Source: an uncultured Alphaproteobacteria bacterium
GTDB lineage: Bacteria; Pseudomonadota; Alphaproteobacteria; HIMB59; GCA-002718135
Direction: 5' to 3'
Assembly (NCBI GenBank): GCA_902601455.1
Contig: CACKNC010000002.1
Span: forward strand, 41,022-105,021
DNA: 64,000 nt
Shown: positions 54,244 to 63,024 of the stretch, one piece after another
Layout: the number at the start of each line of letters is the position of its first letter
Numbering within the stretch: position 1 is the stretch's first letter
Made by a program: the position numbers and the translations under genes
The notes under the pieces: model-generated
What the model was told of the DNA's origin: nothing
Seen by the model: only the letters and a program-made list of their open reading frames with translations
The model's database searches: none

Positions 54244-55263
54244 TTAACAACTCAAATAAGTGCTATCAAAAGTCTCTAAAATTTCTAGAGAAATTCCTCT
54301 CATAGCCATCACATAAGTATCTACATCAGAGATATCTACAAAGACTGTTCCTGAGTCAATAAATTGATCAGTTTGAGCTGTAGACTTCCAAGGTGCATCT
54401 GATTTGAATTCACAACCTTGTCTAACTTTATCCATTACATATGAACCGATATAGCCTTGACCATAAGGGTTTTGCAACATTGTTCCATGAACAAAACCAT
54501 CCTTGATGGCTTTTAAAACAACCTCATCATGATCAATACCAACCATTTTGATTCTTTTATCCCCCATGTTAGTAAGTGCTTGTGCAGCTACAACAGCTGG
54601 AACCCATGCAGTTGTGACAATACCATCAACTTCAGCACCTTGAGCAGCCATGAAAGCATTAATCTTTTCATCTGCTGGTTCGTAAGCATCAATATCAGCA
54701 ATTACTTGAATGATTTCAACACCCCCACCAGCTTCAGCTACAGCTTGCTCAACAGCGTTAATTCTTAAAGTTGTATTTGGATCAACTAAGAAACCTGTAA
54801 AGTGAGCAATTTTACCTTTACCTCCAAGAGCTTTGATTAACTCTTTTGTTCCAAGATAAGCAGAATGACCTGTGTCTGTTCCAAAACAAAACTTAGCTTG
54901 AGTTGGTTGCTCTACACAACCCGCAAGTGCGGCTGTAGGAATACCTGCATCATCTAATTCACCAAGAATTTTATTTGTTCCAACTGCATCACCAGGAAAT
55001 ACTAGTACTGCATTGTAACCTTGACCAACTAAACTTTCAATAAGTTCAGTTTGCTGACTGAGATCCCATTCCGCAGGAACTCTGTAATCAGCTTTTCCTA
55101 GTCCAAAATCTTTAACCGCATCTAACCCAGCTTGTTCCCATGCTGCAAAATATGGATGAGGTCCACCCGGTACTAATGCAACTTTAGTTCCACTACTGTC
55201 AGCTTTAACAGAAGTAGACATAATTACAAAAAAAGTAATTAATAATGATGTTATAATTTTCAT
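54244..55263 (-). CDS. Sugar ABC transporter periplasmic binding protein
   Basis: A 339-residue type 1 periplasmic binding protein (Peripla_BP_4). Signal peptide MKIITSLLITFFVIMSTSVKA, then ALVPGGPHPYFAAWEQAGLDA, the two-lobe pattern VFPGDAVGT and KIAHFTGFLVDPNTTLRI, and VGIDHDEVVLKAIKDG in the hinge region. GGAGGT precedes the ATG. Four cysteines lie in the mature region (CVEQ, FCFG, QGCE and the C-terminal SC), possibly two disulfides. It is the first gene of a minus-strand operon with permeases, ATPase and the fucose-type enzymes. Confidence 0.93.
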   Translation of the reverse strand: MKIITSLLITFFVIMSTSVKADSSGTKVALVPGGPHPYFAAWEQAGLDAVKDFGLGKADYRVPAEWDLSQQTELIESLVGQGYNAVLVFPGDAVGTNKILGELDDAGIPTAALAGCVEQPTQAKFCFGTDTGHSAYLGTKELIKALGGKGKIAHFTGFLVDPNTTLRINAVEQAVAEAGGGVEIIQVIADIDAYEPADEKINAFMAAQGAEVDGIVTTAWVPAVVAAQALTNMGDKRIKMVGIDHDEVVLKAIKDGFVHGTMLQNPYGQGYIGSYVMDKVRQGCEFKSDAPWKSTAQTDQFIDSGTVFVDISDVDTYVMAMRGISLEILETFDSTYLSC

Positions 55264-55473
55264 TTTACCTCCAATAAATTAAAATTATATTGTTATGTTA
55301 ACATGATAATTAAAATTAAATCAATATTTATTGAAATTATTAATATGACAAGTTTAATGTATTATATTGACATATTATTTCAAATTTGGAGATATTACTC
55401 AGTTATTAAAATTAATTTATTAAAAAGTTAAAAAAAATTTGACATAAAATTATAGAGTAATACTAACAACTAG
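55264..55473. promoter_or_regulatory. Divergent control region between binding protein and uxuA
   Basis: The longest gene-free stretch in the window (210 bp), extremely AT-rich. A perfect 10-bp palindrome ATGTTAACAT lies at 55295-55304, about 32 bp before the binding-protein start, and TTGACA occurs at 55367-55372 and 55439-55444. It presumably controls both the fucose-type operon and uxuA. No regulator gene is encoded in the window. Promoter boxes cannot be paired with confidence. Confidence 0.5.
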
Positions 55474-56661
55474 ATGGAATATACATTTAGATGGTTTGGA
55501 CCAAAGGATCCTTCAAAACTTGATGATATAAGGCAAATTGGAGTTAACGGAATTGTAACTTCTCTTGCTGGTGTAAAATATGGAGAAAAATGGACTAATG
55601 ATTTAATTAGAAAAAGAAAAAAATTTATTGAGTCATTTAAAATTGATAGCTCCGAATTTTTAAAATGGAGTGTTGTTGAGAGTTTACCAGTTCATAATGA
55701 TATAAAAAAAAGATCAGGAAATTATAAATACTTTATAGATCAGTATAAAAAATCACTTGTAAATCTTGCAAAAAATAAAGTTACAAATATTTGCTATAAT
55801 TTTATGCCTTTAATTGACTGGGTTCGCACTGATCTTAATTTTGAATTACCTAATGGATCACAAGCATTAAAATACAATCATCTACATGTTTGTGCATTTG
55901 AAAATTTTATACTTAAATCAAAAAATGCTAAACTACGCTATTCAAGTAAGCAAAAATTTGAGGCAAAAAAATTACTCAACTCTATGAGTTCTAGAGAAAT
56001 ATCAAAACTTAAGATGGCTTTGCTAGGTGGGCTGGCAGCAAATGATAGAAAATACACTCTAAAGGATTTAAACTATGAAATTGATCAATTTTCTGAATTA
56101 AATCATTCAGATTTAAGGAATAATTTGAAAGAATTTATTAATGAAATTTTTCCAATAATCAAAAAATATAAATTAAATTATAATATTCATCCAGATGACC
56201 CTCCATATAATGTTTATGGACTACCTAGAATTTTATCTAATGAAAATGATATTAATTATTTGCTAAATATAAAGAAAGATAAACAAATTGGTTTAACGTT
56301 TTGTAGCGGATCTTTGGGTGTAAATAAAAAAAATAATTTACCAAAAATTATTAATAAATATGGGTCTTATATTAATTTTATTCATTTAAGAAATATAAGT
56401 CATGTTGGAAAATCACTTGATTTTTATGAAGATGATCATCTTGAAGGAAGTTTAGATATGGTCAAAATTATAAAAGCAATAATTAAAGAAGAAGAAAAAA
56501 GAAAAAAGTCAAAACATCCAATTAAAAATATTCCTATGAGACCTGATCACGGTCACACCATACTTCATGATATAAATAGTAAAACTATTCCTGGGTATTC
56601 TCTATTAGGAAGAATGAAAGGTCTTGATCAACTTAAAGGTATTATCAAAACTATAAGTTAA
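55474..56661 (+). CDS. uxuA: D-mannonate dehydratase
   Basis: Converts D-mannonate to 2-keto-3-deoxygluconate, 395 residues, same length as E. coli UxuA. Near-identical blocks: TFRWFGPKDP, WSVVESLPVH, CYNFMPLIDWVRTDL, INIHPDDPP-like NIHPDDPPYNVYGLPRI and IPMRPDHGHT (metal ligands). The start is preceded by no clear Shine-Dalgarno sequence. Its product feeds the KDG kinase and KDPG aldolase encoded at 45838-47278. Convergent with the Ldh2-family gene (11-bp overlap). Confidence 0.97.
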   Translation: MEYTFRWFGPKDPSKLDDIRQIGVNGIVTSLAGVKYGEKWTNDLIRKRKKFIESFKIDSSEFLKWSVVESLPVHNDIKKRSGNYKYFIDQYKKSLVNLAKNKVTNICYNFMPLIDWVRTDLNFELPNGSQALKYNHLHVCAFENFILKSKNAKLRYSSKQKFEAKKLLNSMSSREISKLKMALLGGLAANDRKYTLKDLNYEIDQFSELNHSDLRNNLKEFINEIFPIIKKYKLNYNIHPDDPPYNVYGLPRILSNENDINYLLNIKKDKQIGLTFCSGSLGVNKKNNLPKIINKYGSYINFIHLRNISHVGKSLDFYEDDHLEGSLDMVKIIKAIIKEEEKRKKSKHPIKNIPMRPDHGHTILHDINSKTIPGYSLLGRMKGLDQLKGIIKTIS

Positions 56662-57700
56662 ATTTTAAACTATATTTTTCTGCAATAAATAAAAAACTAT
56701 CTCTTAATTCCTTATCAAAAGGAATGCCATGTTTAAGTCGATATTTTTCTGTAATTTTTTCTATTTCGCCAGGATAAAGAATTTTTTTATTTTTGCCCTT
56801 TGGTTTTTGTTTTTTTAAATCGTTTATGTATGATTGTATACCTCTAAAAAAATCTTTTTTACTAATAAAAGCATCAATTTTCATAGCTATTAAAAAATGA
56901 CCTAATTTTCTTGGAGTTTTAAAATCAGGACCAATCATTGATAATAATCTATAACCATGAGCCATTCCAATAAGGGGGCCACATAAAATTTCTATGGATG
57001 AAGATAAACCAAATCCTTTATATCCATAATCCTCTCCACCAAGTGGCGCCAGACCAATAGCTTCAAAAGCGTCTTGGGTGAATTCACCTTTTTTATTTAT
57101 AGCAACTTGCTTTTTTAAAGTTGTTTGATTGGAGCGAGCTCTCATAACTCTATTCCATGGAATAGATGTGGAAGAAAAATCAACATGCAAATAATCATTT
57201 TTCTTTAAGGGGACAGTAAAAGAGTAAGGATTTGTTCCATGAAAAGGTAATTTACCATTAAACGGAATAGCAAAAGGATCAGAGTGTGTAAAAGATAAAC
57301 CAATACAGTTTTGTTGAGCTATATCTAATGAGTATACACCAGCCGCCCCATAATGAGATGAATTGACAATTCCAATAGCTGCAATTCCATTTTGTTTTGC
57401 CATAGACGTTACAATTCTAGAAGCCTTTAAGGCAGCTACATGGCCTAATCCATCATCAGCATCGTATAATGCAATTCCTTTTTGTTTTTTAATTATCTTC
57501 ATCTTAGGATTTTTTTTTATCCTACCTTGCTCCAAGCAATGAACATAATGAGAAAACAATCTTATACCATGACTATCAACCCCTCTAAGAGAAGAGCTAA
57601 CTAATGATCTAATTAATAAATCTCGATCATATTTTTTAACATTCATTTTTATAAGAACATTGTGAAAAAAAAGTTCTATTTTTTTATAACTAATATTCAT
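56651..57700 (-). CDS. Malate/L-lactate/ureidoglycolate dehydrogenase family (Ldh2)
   Basis: A 349-residue NAD(P)-dependent 2-hydroxyacid dehydrogenase of the Ldh_2 fold. Signature blocks: SLRGVDSHGIRLFSHYV, DADDGLGHVAALKA, IVNSSHYGAAGVYSL (catalytic histidine), LPFHGTNPYSF, and APLGGEDYGYKGFG. Family members reduce 2,3-diketo-gulonate or oxidise malate, lactate or ureidoglycolate. In this island a sugar-acid substrate is plausible. Overlaps uxuB by 4 bp. Confidence 0.87.
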   Translation of the reverse strand: MNISYKKIELFFHNVLIKMNVKKYDRDLLIRSLVSSSLRGVDSHGIRLFSHYVHCLEQGRIKKNPKMKIIKKQKGIALYDADDGLGHVAALKASRIVTSMAKQNGIAAIGIVNSSHYGAAGVYSLDIAQQNCIGLSFTHSDPFAIPFNGKLPFHGTNPYSFTVPLKKNDYLHVDFSSTSIPWNRVMRARSNQTTLKKQVAINKKGEFTQDAFEAIGLAPLGGEDYGYKGFGLSSSIEILCGPLIGMAHGYRLLSMIGPDFKTPRKLGHFLIAMKIDAFISKKDFFRGIQSYINDLKKQKPKGKNKKILYPGEIEKITEKYRLKHGIPFDKELRDSFLFIAEKYSLKFNL

Positions 57701-59118
57701 TGATTAATTATATCATTCATTAAATGCCGTAAGGAATTTTTCTTAATAAAACTAATGTTATTTGAAACAGTGGTTTTTAAATTTTTCTTTTTATTGTCTT
57801 CAATATTAAAAATTTTATTTAAATCTAATATTTTCAAGAAATAATTATCTTTATTTTCATTATAAAAACTCATAAATAATTCATTGTTTGGATCCTGCAA
57901 TGCATTAATATCTAAGACTAATCTATCCTCAATAAAGATAAGCCATGCACTAATAATAAAATTTATATAGTTAGTATTTTCTGTATTGATTTTTAGAGTT
58001 TCAATAATTCTTATAGGCAACTTAAGAGAACCATCCATCGCAATTCTTAGCAGTTTATCTTCTATAAAACTATTTTTGAATCTTTTTAAGACTTTATTTT
58101 TATACCCCTCTAAATCAAAACCATTTTTTTGGGGTAAAGTTGGAATAACTTCTTTATCTAAAAAGTTAGAGATAAAATTATAACAAATATTATCATTAAT
58201 GGCTTCATGAACATAAACATATCCAAGTAAATGCCCAATATATGCAATGGCTGAGTGCGAAGCATTTAATATTTTAAGTTTAATATTTTCATAAAATTTA
58301 ACATCATCTACATAATTAATATTGTCATTATCTAATATTTTTTTTAATTGAGAATCCTGTGACTGAATATACCACTCTCTGTAGGGCTCAGTTACCACAA
58401 GGGCATTGTCTTTGTAAGAGAGATCAAAAAAATCAGAAGTTTTATTATTATTAGGCACAATTCCATCAACCATTGATAAAGGAAAATGAACATGAGTTTT
58501 AAACCATTCAAGACAGTCAGGTTCAATTTTCTCAATAAAGCTTTTTAATAAATTTTTTAATATATTTCCATTTTCTGATAAATTATCACAGCTTAAGATT
58601 GTAATTTTTTCTTTATTTTTTTTAAATCTTTGAATTAATCCATAACTTAAATGACCAATTACTGTTAATAGTTGTTCATCTTTTAAATCATTAATAATTT
58701 CATCACTTAATAATAAATTTTTATTTTCATCAAAATGATATCCCTTTTCTGTCACCGTAAGAGTTATCAATTTTATTTCTGGGGATGATATTAAATTTTT
58801 TATTTTATTTTTTTCAGTTAAGCCAAATAAAATTTCTTTAATTGAGTTTATAATAGTAATTTTTTTTTGATCATCTGATATTTCAACTAAGGAATATAGA
58901 TAATCTTGTTTTTCTAATTTTTCTTTTGTTTTATTTGATCTTAAGTTAACTCCAATAATTGATAGATCTTTATTTTGTTCTAATAACTCATGAACATAAA
59001 GAGCTTGGTGTGCTCTATGAAAATTTCCGATACCAAAATGCAAAATACAGTTCTTTTTTTCAACAATATTATATTTTGGTAAAATATTTTTTTGTTTTAT
59101 TTGTTTGCTTAGATGCAT
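57697..59118 (-). CDS. uxuB: Mannitol dehydrogenase family, fructuronate reductase-like
   Basis: Polyol-specific long-chain dehydrogenase of 473 residues, probably D-fructuronate to D-mannonate. Present are FGIGNFHRAHQALYVHELL, TLTVTEKGYHF, ILSCDNLSENGN, and the catalytic region KLKILNASHSAIAYIGHLLG with lysine and histidine. The substrate motif, usually SMVDRI(T/V)P, reads SMVDGIVP here, an arginine-to-glycine change. Its product is the substrate of UxuA, encoded 1 kb away on the other strand, which supports the assignment over mannitol dehydrogenase. Confidence 0.87.
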   Translation of the reverse strand: MHLSKQIKQKNILPKYNIVEKKNCILHFGIGNFHRAHQALYVHELLEQNKDLSIIGVNLRSNKTKEKLEKQDYLYSLVEISDDQKKITIINSIKEILFGLTEKNKIKNLISSPEIKLITLTVTEKGYHFDENKNLLLSDEIINDLKDEQLLTVIGHLSYGLIQRFKKNKEKITILSCDNLSENGNILKNLLKSFIEKIEPDCLEWFKTHVHFPLSMVDGIVPNNNKTSDFFDLSYKDNALVVTEPYREWYIQSQDSQLKKILDNDNINYVDDVKFYENIKLKILNASHSAIAYIGHLLGYVYVHEAINDNICYNFISNFLDKEVIPTLPQKNGFDLEGYKNKVLKRFKNSFIEDKLLRIAMDGSLKLPIRIIETLKINTENTNYINFIISAWLIFIEDRLVLDINALQDPNNELFMSFYNENKDNYFLKILDLNKIFNIEDNKKKNLKTTVSNNISFIKKNSLRHLMNDIINQ

Positions 59119-59151
59119 AAAAAGAATAATAACTATAATAGCAATAAATAG

Positions 59152-59904
59152 ATGATCAATAAAATTTATAAAAGTGTGCTAATTACTGGTGCAGCCGATG
59201 GTATAGGCCTTGAAACTTTAAAAAGAGTTTTAAAGGAAAAGATTGATGTTTATGCCTTAGATAAAAATATTACTAAACTTAAAAAGCTACAAAAAAAATA
59301 CAAATTTAAAATCATTGAATTAGATTTAACAAATACTGATAAAATTTATGAAATTTTATCAAAATTAAAAGTTGATATCTTAATTGCTAATGCAGGTATT
59401 GGCAGAGGGGCTGAAGGCATATTAAAGGCCTCAAGAAATGATATCGAAATTTCTACAAAAATTAACTTAGAGTCGTATTTACATCTATTAAAAACAATTG
59501 TTCCAGGCATGATCAAAAGAAGAAAAGGTCACGTTGTTCTTATGGGCTCATTAGCAGGTCTGTATCCACAGATGAGTACTGTTTATGGTGGTCAAAAAGG
59601 AGCTATTCATCGCATTGCACAAAGTTTACGAATAGAATTAAGTGGTTCAAGAGTAAAAGTTTCTGAGATATGTCCTGGTAGAACCAAAACAAATTTTGGC
59701 AACATAGCGTTTGATGACAAAGTAAAAGCAAAAAAATTTATGTCTGGTTTTACTTTACTTGAACCAAGAGATATTGTTGATGGTATAATGTTTGCTTTAA
59801 GCACAAGATGGAGAAGTAATATTAGCACAATTGAAATTTCTGGAACAGAACAATCTCCAGGGGGAGTCCCAATATATCCTGTAAAAGACCCTATCTTATC
59901 TTAA
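59152..59904 (+). CDS. Short-chain dehydrogenase/reductase
   Basis: A 250-residue classical SDR. TGAADGIG (residues 12-19), NAGIG, and the catalytic SLAGLYPQMSTVYGGQK segment with serine, tyrosine and lysine are visible, followed by CPGRTKT. Similar enzymes act as 2-keto-3-deoxy-L-fuconate dehydrogenases in fucose operons, so this is a candidate for the missing step of the fuco-acid branch. The sequence is closer to the YdfG/serine dehydrogenase type in its NAG and PGRTKT blocks, which makes the substrate uncertain. Confidence 0.87.
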   Translation: MINKIYKSVLITGAADGIGLETLKRVLKEKIDVYALDKNITKLKKLQKKYKFKIIELDLTNTDKIYEILSKLKVDILIANAGIGRGAEGILKASRNDIEISTKINLESYLHLLKTIVPGMIKRRKGHVVLMGSLAGLYPQMSTVYGGQKGAIHRIAQSLRIELSGSRVKVSEICPGRTKTNFGNIAFDDKVKAKKFMSGFTLLEPRDIVDGIMFALSTRWRSNISTIEISGTEQSPGGVPIYPVKDPILS

Positions 59905-59955
59905 TTAAACTTAGTAAGCATGGTACTTCCGAGATTAAATGATTAAATAGTAAAT

Positions 59956-61059
59956 ATGAAAAAATTAATTAAATTTGGAATAATTGGTATTGGAGGCATG
60001 GGTGCTAATCATGCTAATTTACTCTTACAAAACAAAATCAATAATGCCTGTTTGGCATCTATTTGCGATATGAATAAATCTTTTTCAGAGAATTTTCCTA
60101 GCACTCCTTTCTATTCTAATACTTCTGATTTTTTCAATAAAGAAAAAATAGATGTTGCAATAATAGCTACGCCTCATCGTTCTCATATAAGTCTAGGAAG
60201 AGAAGCGTTAGAAAATCATATCAATGTTATTATTGAAAAACCTCTTGCGGTAACAACTAAACAATGCAGGGAATTTATAGAATTTTCAAAAAAATATGAT
60301 GCAAAGTTTGGAATCATGTTAAACCAAAGAACAAATCCAGCATTTATAAAATTAAAAAAAATGATTTCGAGTGGAGAGTTGGGGAAAATTCACCGCTATC
60401 AATGGACAATAACAGATTGGTTTAGGACTAATTATTATTATAATATTTCTGATTGGAGAGCTACATGGAAAGGTGAAGGCGGAGGTGTGTTGATGAACCA
60501 AAGTATTCACCAACTTGATTTATGTCAGTGGTTATTTGGAATGCCTCATAGTGTTGTCACAGATATGCAACTTGGTCATTTTCATAATATTGAAGTTGAA
60601 GATGAGGTTACTTCTATTTTAAAATATAAAGATGGAATGAAAGGAATTTTCTCTACAACAACTGGTGAAACTCCAGGTGTAAATCGTTTAGAAATTGCTT
60701 CAGATTATGGATTAGTTATTTATGAAAATAACTGTTTAACTTGGAAAAAATTATCAGAAACTTCAACAAGCTTTATAAAAAATTCACAAACACTTTTTGA
60801 CAAACCTGCAGTAGAGACATTACAATATGAATTTCCAAATGATGAGGATCAACATGTAGAACACACTAGGATACTTCAAAATTTTACTAACTTTTTGTTA
60901 GATAAAGAAGATATCCACGTGCCAGGCGATCAAGGAATTAATAGCGTTGAACTAATAAATGCTATGATTTTATCTGGACTTGATAAAAAAGAGGTAGAAT
61001 TACCATTGAATGAAGATGAGTATGAAAATAAATTAAGAAAAATGATTGGTAACAATTAA
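59956..61059 (+). CDS. Gfo/Idh/MocA family oxidoreductase
   Basis: A 367-residue NAD(P)-dependent sugar dehydrogenase. The N-terminal Rossmann motif GIIGIGGMGANHANLLL and the family EKP site (IIEKPLAVT) are present. The C-terminal catalytic half shows WRATWKGEGGGVLMNQSIHQLDL, with lysine and histidine at expected places. Substrate unknown: inositol, sugar or uronate oxidation are all family options. Its TAA overlaps the next ATG by one base, so it is coupled to the TIM-barrel isomerase. Confidence 0.9.
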   Translation: MKKLIKFGIIGIGGMGANHANLLLQNKINNACLASICDMNKSFSENFPSTPFYSNTSDFFNKEKIDVAIIATPHRSHISLGREALENHINVIIEKPLAVTTKQCREFIEFSKKYDAKFGIMLNQRTNPAFIKLKKMISSGELGKIHRYQWTITDWFRTNYYYNISDWRATWKGEGGGVLMNQSIHQLDLCQWLFGMPHSVVTDMQLGHFHNIEVEDEVTSILKYKDGMKGIFSTTTGETPGVNRLEIASDYGLVIYENNCLTWKKLSETSTSFIKNSQTLFDKPAVETLQYEFPNDEDQHVEHTRILQNFTNFLLDKEDIHVPGDQGINSVELINAMILSGLDKKEVELPLNEDEYENKLRKMIGNN

Positions 61060-61826
61060 TGAAACGTAATGAAATCGCTTTAACGCTTTACACTGTAAGA
61101 GATTTTTGTCAGACAGAAAAAGATCTTCTAAATACTTTAAATAAAATAAAAAAAATTGGATATGAAGCAATTCAGGTAAGTTCTATTGGACCAATTAATC
61201 CTATAGAGATAAAAAAAATGTGTGATGATATAGGTTTAACTATATGCGCTACCCATGAACCCAATGAAGAAATCATTAAAAATACTGAAGTAGTTATAGA
61301 AAAACTTAATACACTTAATTGTTCTTATACTGCTCTCCCTTATCCTACAAATATGAATTTTCTTAACATAAATGTTCTTGATAAATTTATAGAAGATATA
61401 AATATAGCTGGTTCAATTTTTAGTAAGGCAAATAAAGTACTTTGTTATCACAATCATGCATTAGAATTTCAAAAAATTAATAATGAGATTATATTAGAGA
61501 GGATATATAAAAATACCAATAACAGATATATACAAGGAGAGCCTGATGTATATTGGATTCAAAAAGGTGGCCATGATCCAATTAGCTGGTGTAAAAAATT
61601 AAAAAATAGATTGCCATTAATTCACTTAAAAGACTTTATTATGTTGAATGAACATGAAAGCTATTACGCAGAAATTGGTAATGGAAATTTAAATATAAAA
61701 AATATTATAAAGGAAGCAGAGCTATCAGGTTGTAAGTGGTACATTGTAGAGCAAGATGAATGTCAAGAAGACCCTTTTATTTCTATTGAAACTAGTTTTA
61801 ATAATCTTTTAGAGTTTGTTACTTAA
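61059..61826 (+). CDS. Sugar phosphate isomerase/epimerase family (AP_endonuc_2 fold)
   Basis: A 255-residue TIM-barrel protein. Metal-ligand-type motifs are ICATHEPN, CYHNHALEFQ, GEPDVYWIQKGG, LIHLKDF and YIVEQDEC, as in IolE/hydroxypyruvate isomerase-like enzymes. The protein starts on the stop of the Gfo/Idh gene and partners with it in many sugar operons (oxidation followed by dehydration, isomerisation or epimerisation). Substrate not identifiable. Convergent with the uronate isomerase (8-bp overlap). Confidence 0.87.
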   Translation: MKRNEIALTLYTVRDFCQTEKDLLNTLNKIKKIGYEAIQVSSIGPINPIEIKKMCDDIGLTICATHEPNEEIIKNTEVVIEKLNTLNCSYTALPYPTNMNFLNINVLDKFIEDINIAGSIFSKANKVLCYHNHALEFQKINNEIILERIYKNTNNRYIQGEPDVYWIQKGGHDPISWCKKLKNRLPLIHLKDFIMLNEHESYYAEIGNGNLNIKNIIKEAELSGCKWYIVEQDECQEDPFISIETSFNNLLEFVT

Positions 61827-63024
61827 TTCCTAAATATTTTTTAGCATTTCCAGACAATAAACTATCTATATCTCTGTGAAGTATATTTTCAGAGATAGGA
61901 AAATTTTTATCAAGCAAATCTTGGTAATATTCTAATAGAATTGGATGAAGAATTTTTTTAAAATGACTCCATTTATATATTAATTGATCTGAAACTCTTG
62001 CATCTGAATGCTGTGGTATGAAAGAAAAACCCAGCATATCAATTCTCATTTTTAATATTTGTTTTATTATAGTTGGTTGGTTCATAAACCACCAAAATCC
62101 AAAAATTTTTAAATTAGGATGTTTTCTAGCTAGTACCGTTAACTCATGCTGATCGTTTAAAGATAAGCAAGTTACTAAAAACTTATTCTTTGGAAACGAA
62201 TTACAAAGATTACTTAATTCTTTCAAATTGATGTCACCTATTCCATCCCCTGCTAAACCAAAATCTTTGTTTACTGCCCTTTTCACACCCAACATTAAGG
62301 ACAACGGTAAGTTTTTATTTTCTAACCATACTAAAATATCTTTCCAAATTGTGTCTTTAAATATTGTATGAAAAGTATCTAAATTTAATGATACTGCAGC
62401 GTATACTGGATATGATTGAGAATAGCATTTCTCAAGATAGGTAACTATTGTATTTTCTTGATTTGATGTTTGATCTTTTGCTTTTTTTAGAGTTTCTTCA
62501 TAATCTACAATTATGTCATCCAATCTAAGTGATGCTAAATATATTTTTTTATTCCAATCATTTGTGTTGAACAAAGACCACTCATCTAAATCAAAAGGAT
62601 TATTTGTCATAACTAATGAAGACACATTACTTAATTCCAATACATTTTTATCTGATTGAATTTTATTATCATACTCATCACAAATAGATAAAAAACTTTT
62701 ATTATTTATTACTATTTTTAATTCTTTAAGAATTGATAGTACTCCTGCACACGCTTCTGATACAGGTGTTCGTTTTTCAAATAACTCATTCCAAATTAGT
62801 GATGCTTTTTTTTCATCATTGTAAGAATAAAATGTTGAAGCATCAATATTGGTAGCTGTTAATAACTCGGCAATTAAATAATGGTAGTTTAATAAATTTT
62901 TAAAACCTAATAGAAAATAACCTTCATGTTTGGGGGGAAATAAATGAGTATGCAAATCAAAGATAGGTGTACCATTAATTATATTTAGAAGTGTATTTGA
63001 AATATTATCACTAGATAAAATCAT
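61819..63024 (-). CDS. Uronate isomerase-like amidohydrolase (divergent UxaC)
   Basis: A 401-residue amidohydrolase-superfamily protein. The N-terminus IFDLHTHLFPPKHEGY carries the HxH metal site, and the C-terminal half KIFGFWWFMNQPTIIK, FIPQHSDARVS and YKWSHFKKILHPIL resembles UxaC. It is about 70 residues shorter than E. coli UxaC. If correct it starts the hexuronate route (glucuronate to fructuronate, feeding UxuB and UxuA). The low conservation means a lactonase-like or other amidohydrolase function remains possible. Confidence 0.72.
   Translation of the reverse strand: MILSSDNISNTLLNIINGTPIFDLHTHLFPPKHEGYFLLGFKNLLNYHYLIAELLTATNIDASTFYSYNDEKKASLIWNELFEKRTPVSEACAGVLSILKELKIVINNKSFLSICDEYDNKIQSDKNVLELSNVSSLVMTNNPFDLDEWSLFNTNDWNKKIYLASLRLDDIIVDYEETLKKAKDQTSNQENTIVTYLEKCYSQSYPVYAAVSLNLDTFHTIFKDTIWKDILVWLENKNLPLSLMLGVKRAVNKDFGLAGDGIGDINLKELSNLCNSFPKNKFLVTCLSLNDQHELTVLARKHPNLKIFGFWWFMNQPTIIKQILKMRIDMLGFSFIPQHSDARVSDQLIYKWSHFKKILHPILLEYYQDLLDKNFPISENILHRDIDSLLSGNAKKYLGIK

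Noticed and set aside
55264..55473. Riboswitch in the largest intergenic region
   Set aside because: No GC-containing paired elements or aptamer-like conserved core; the sequence is almost entirely AT with only a 10-bp palindrome.
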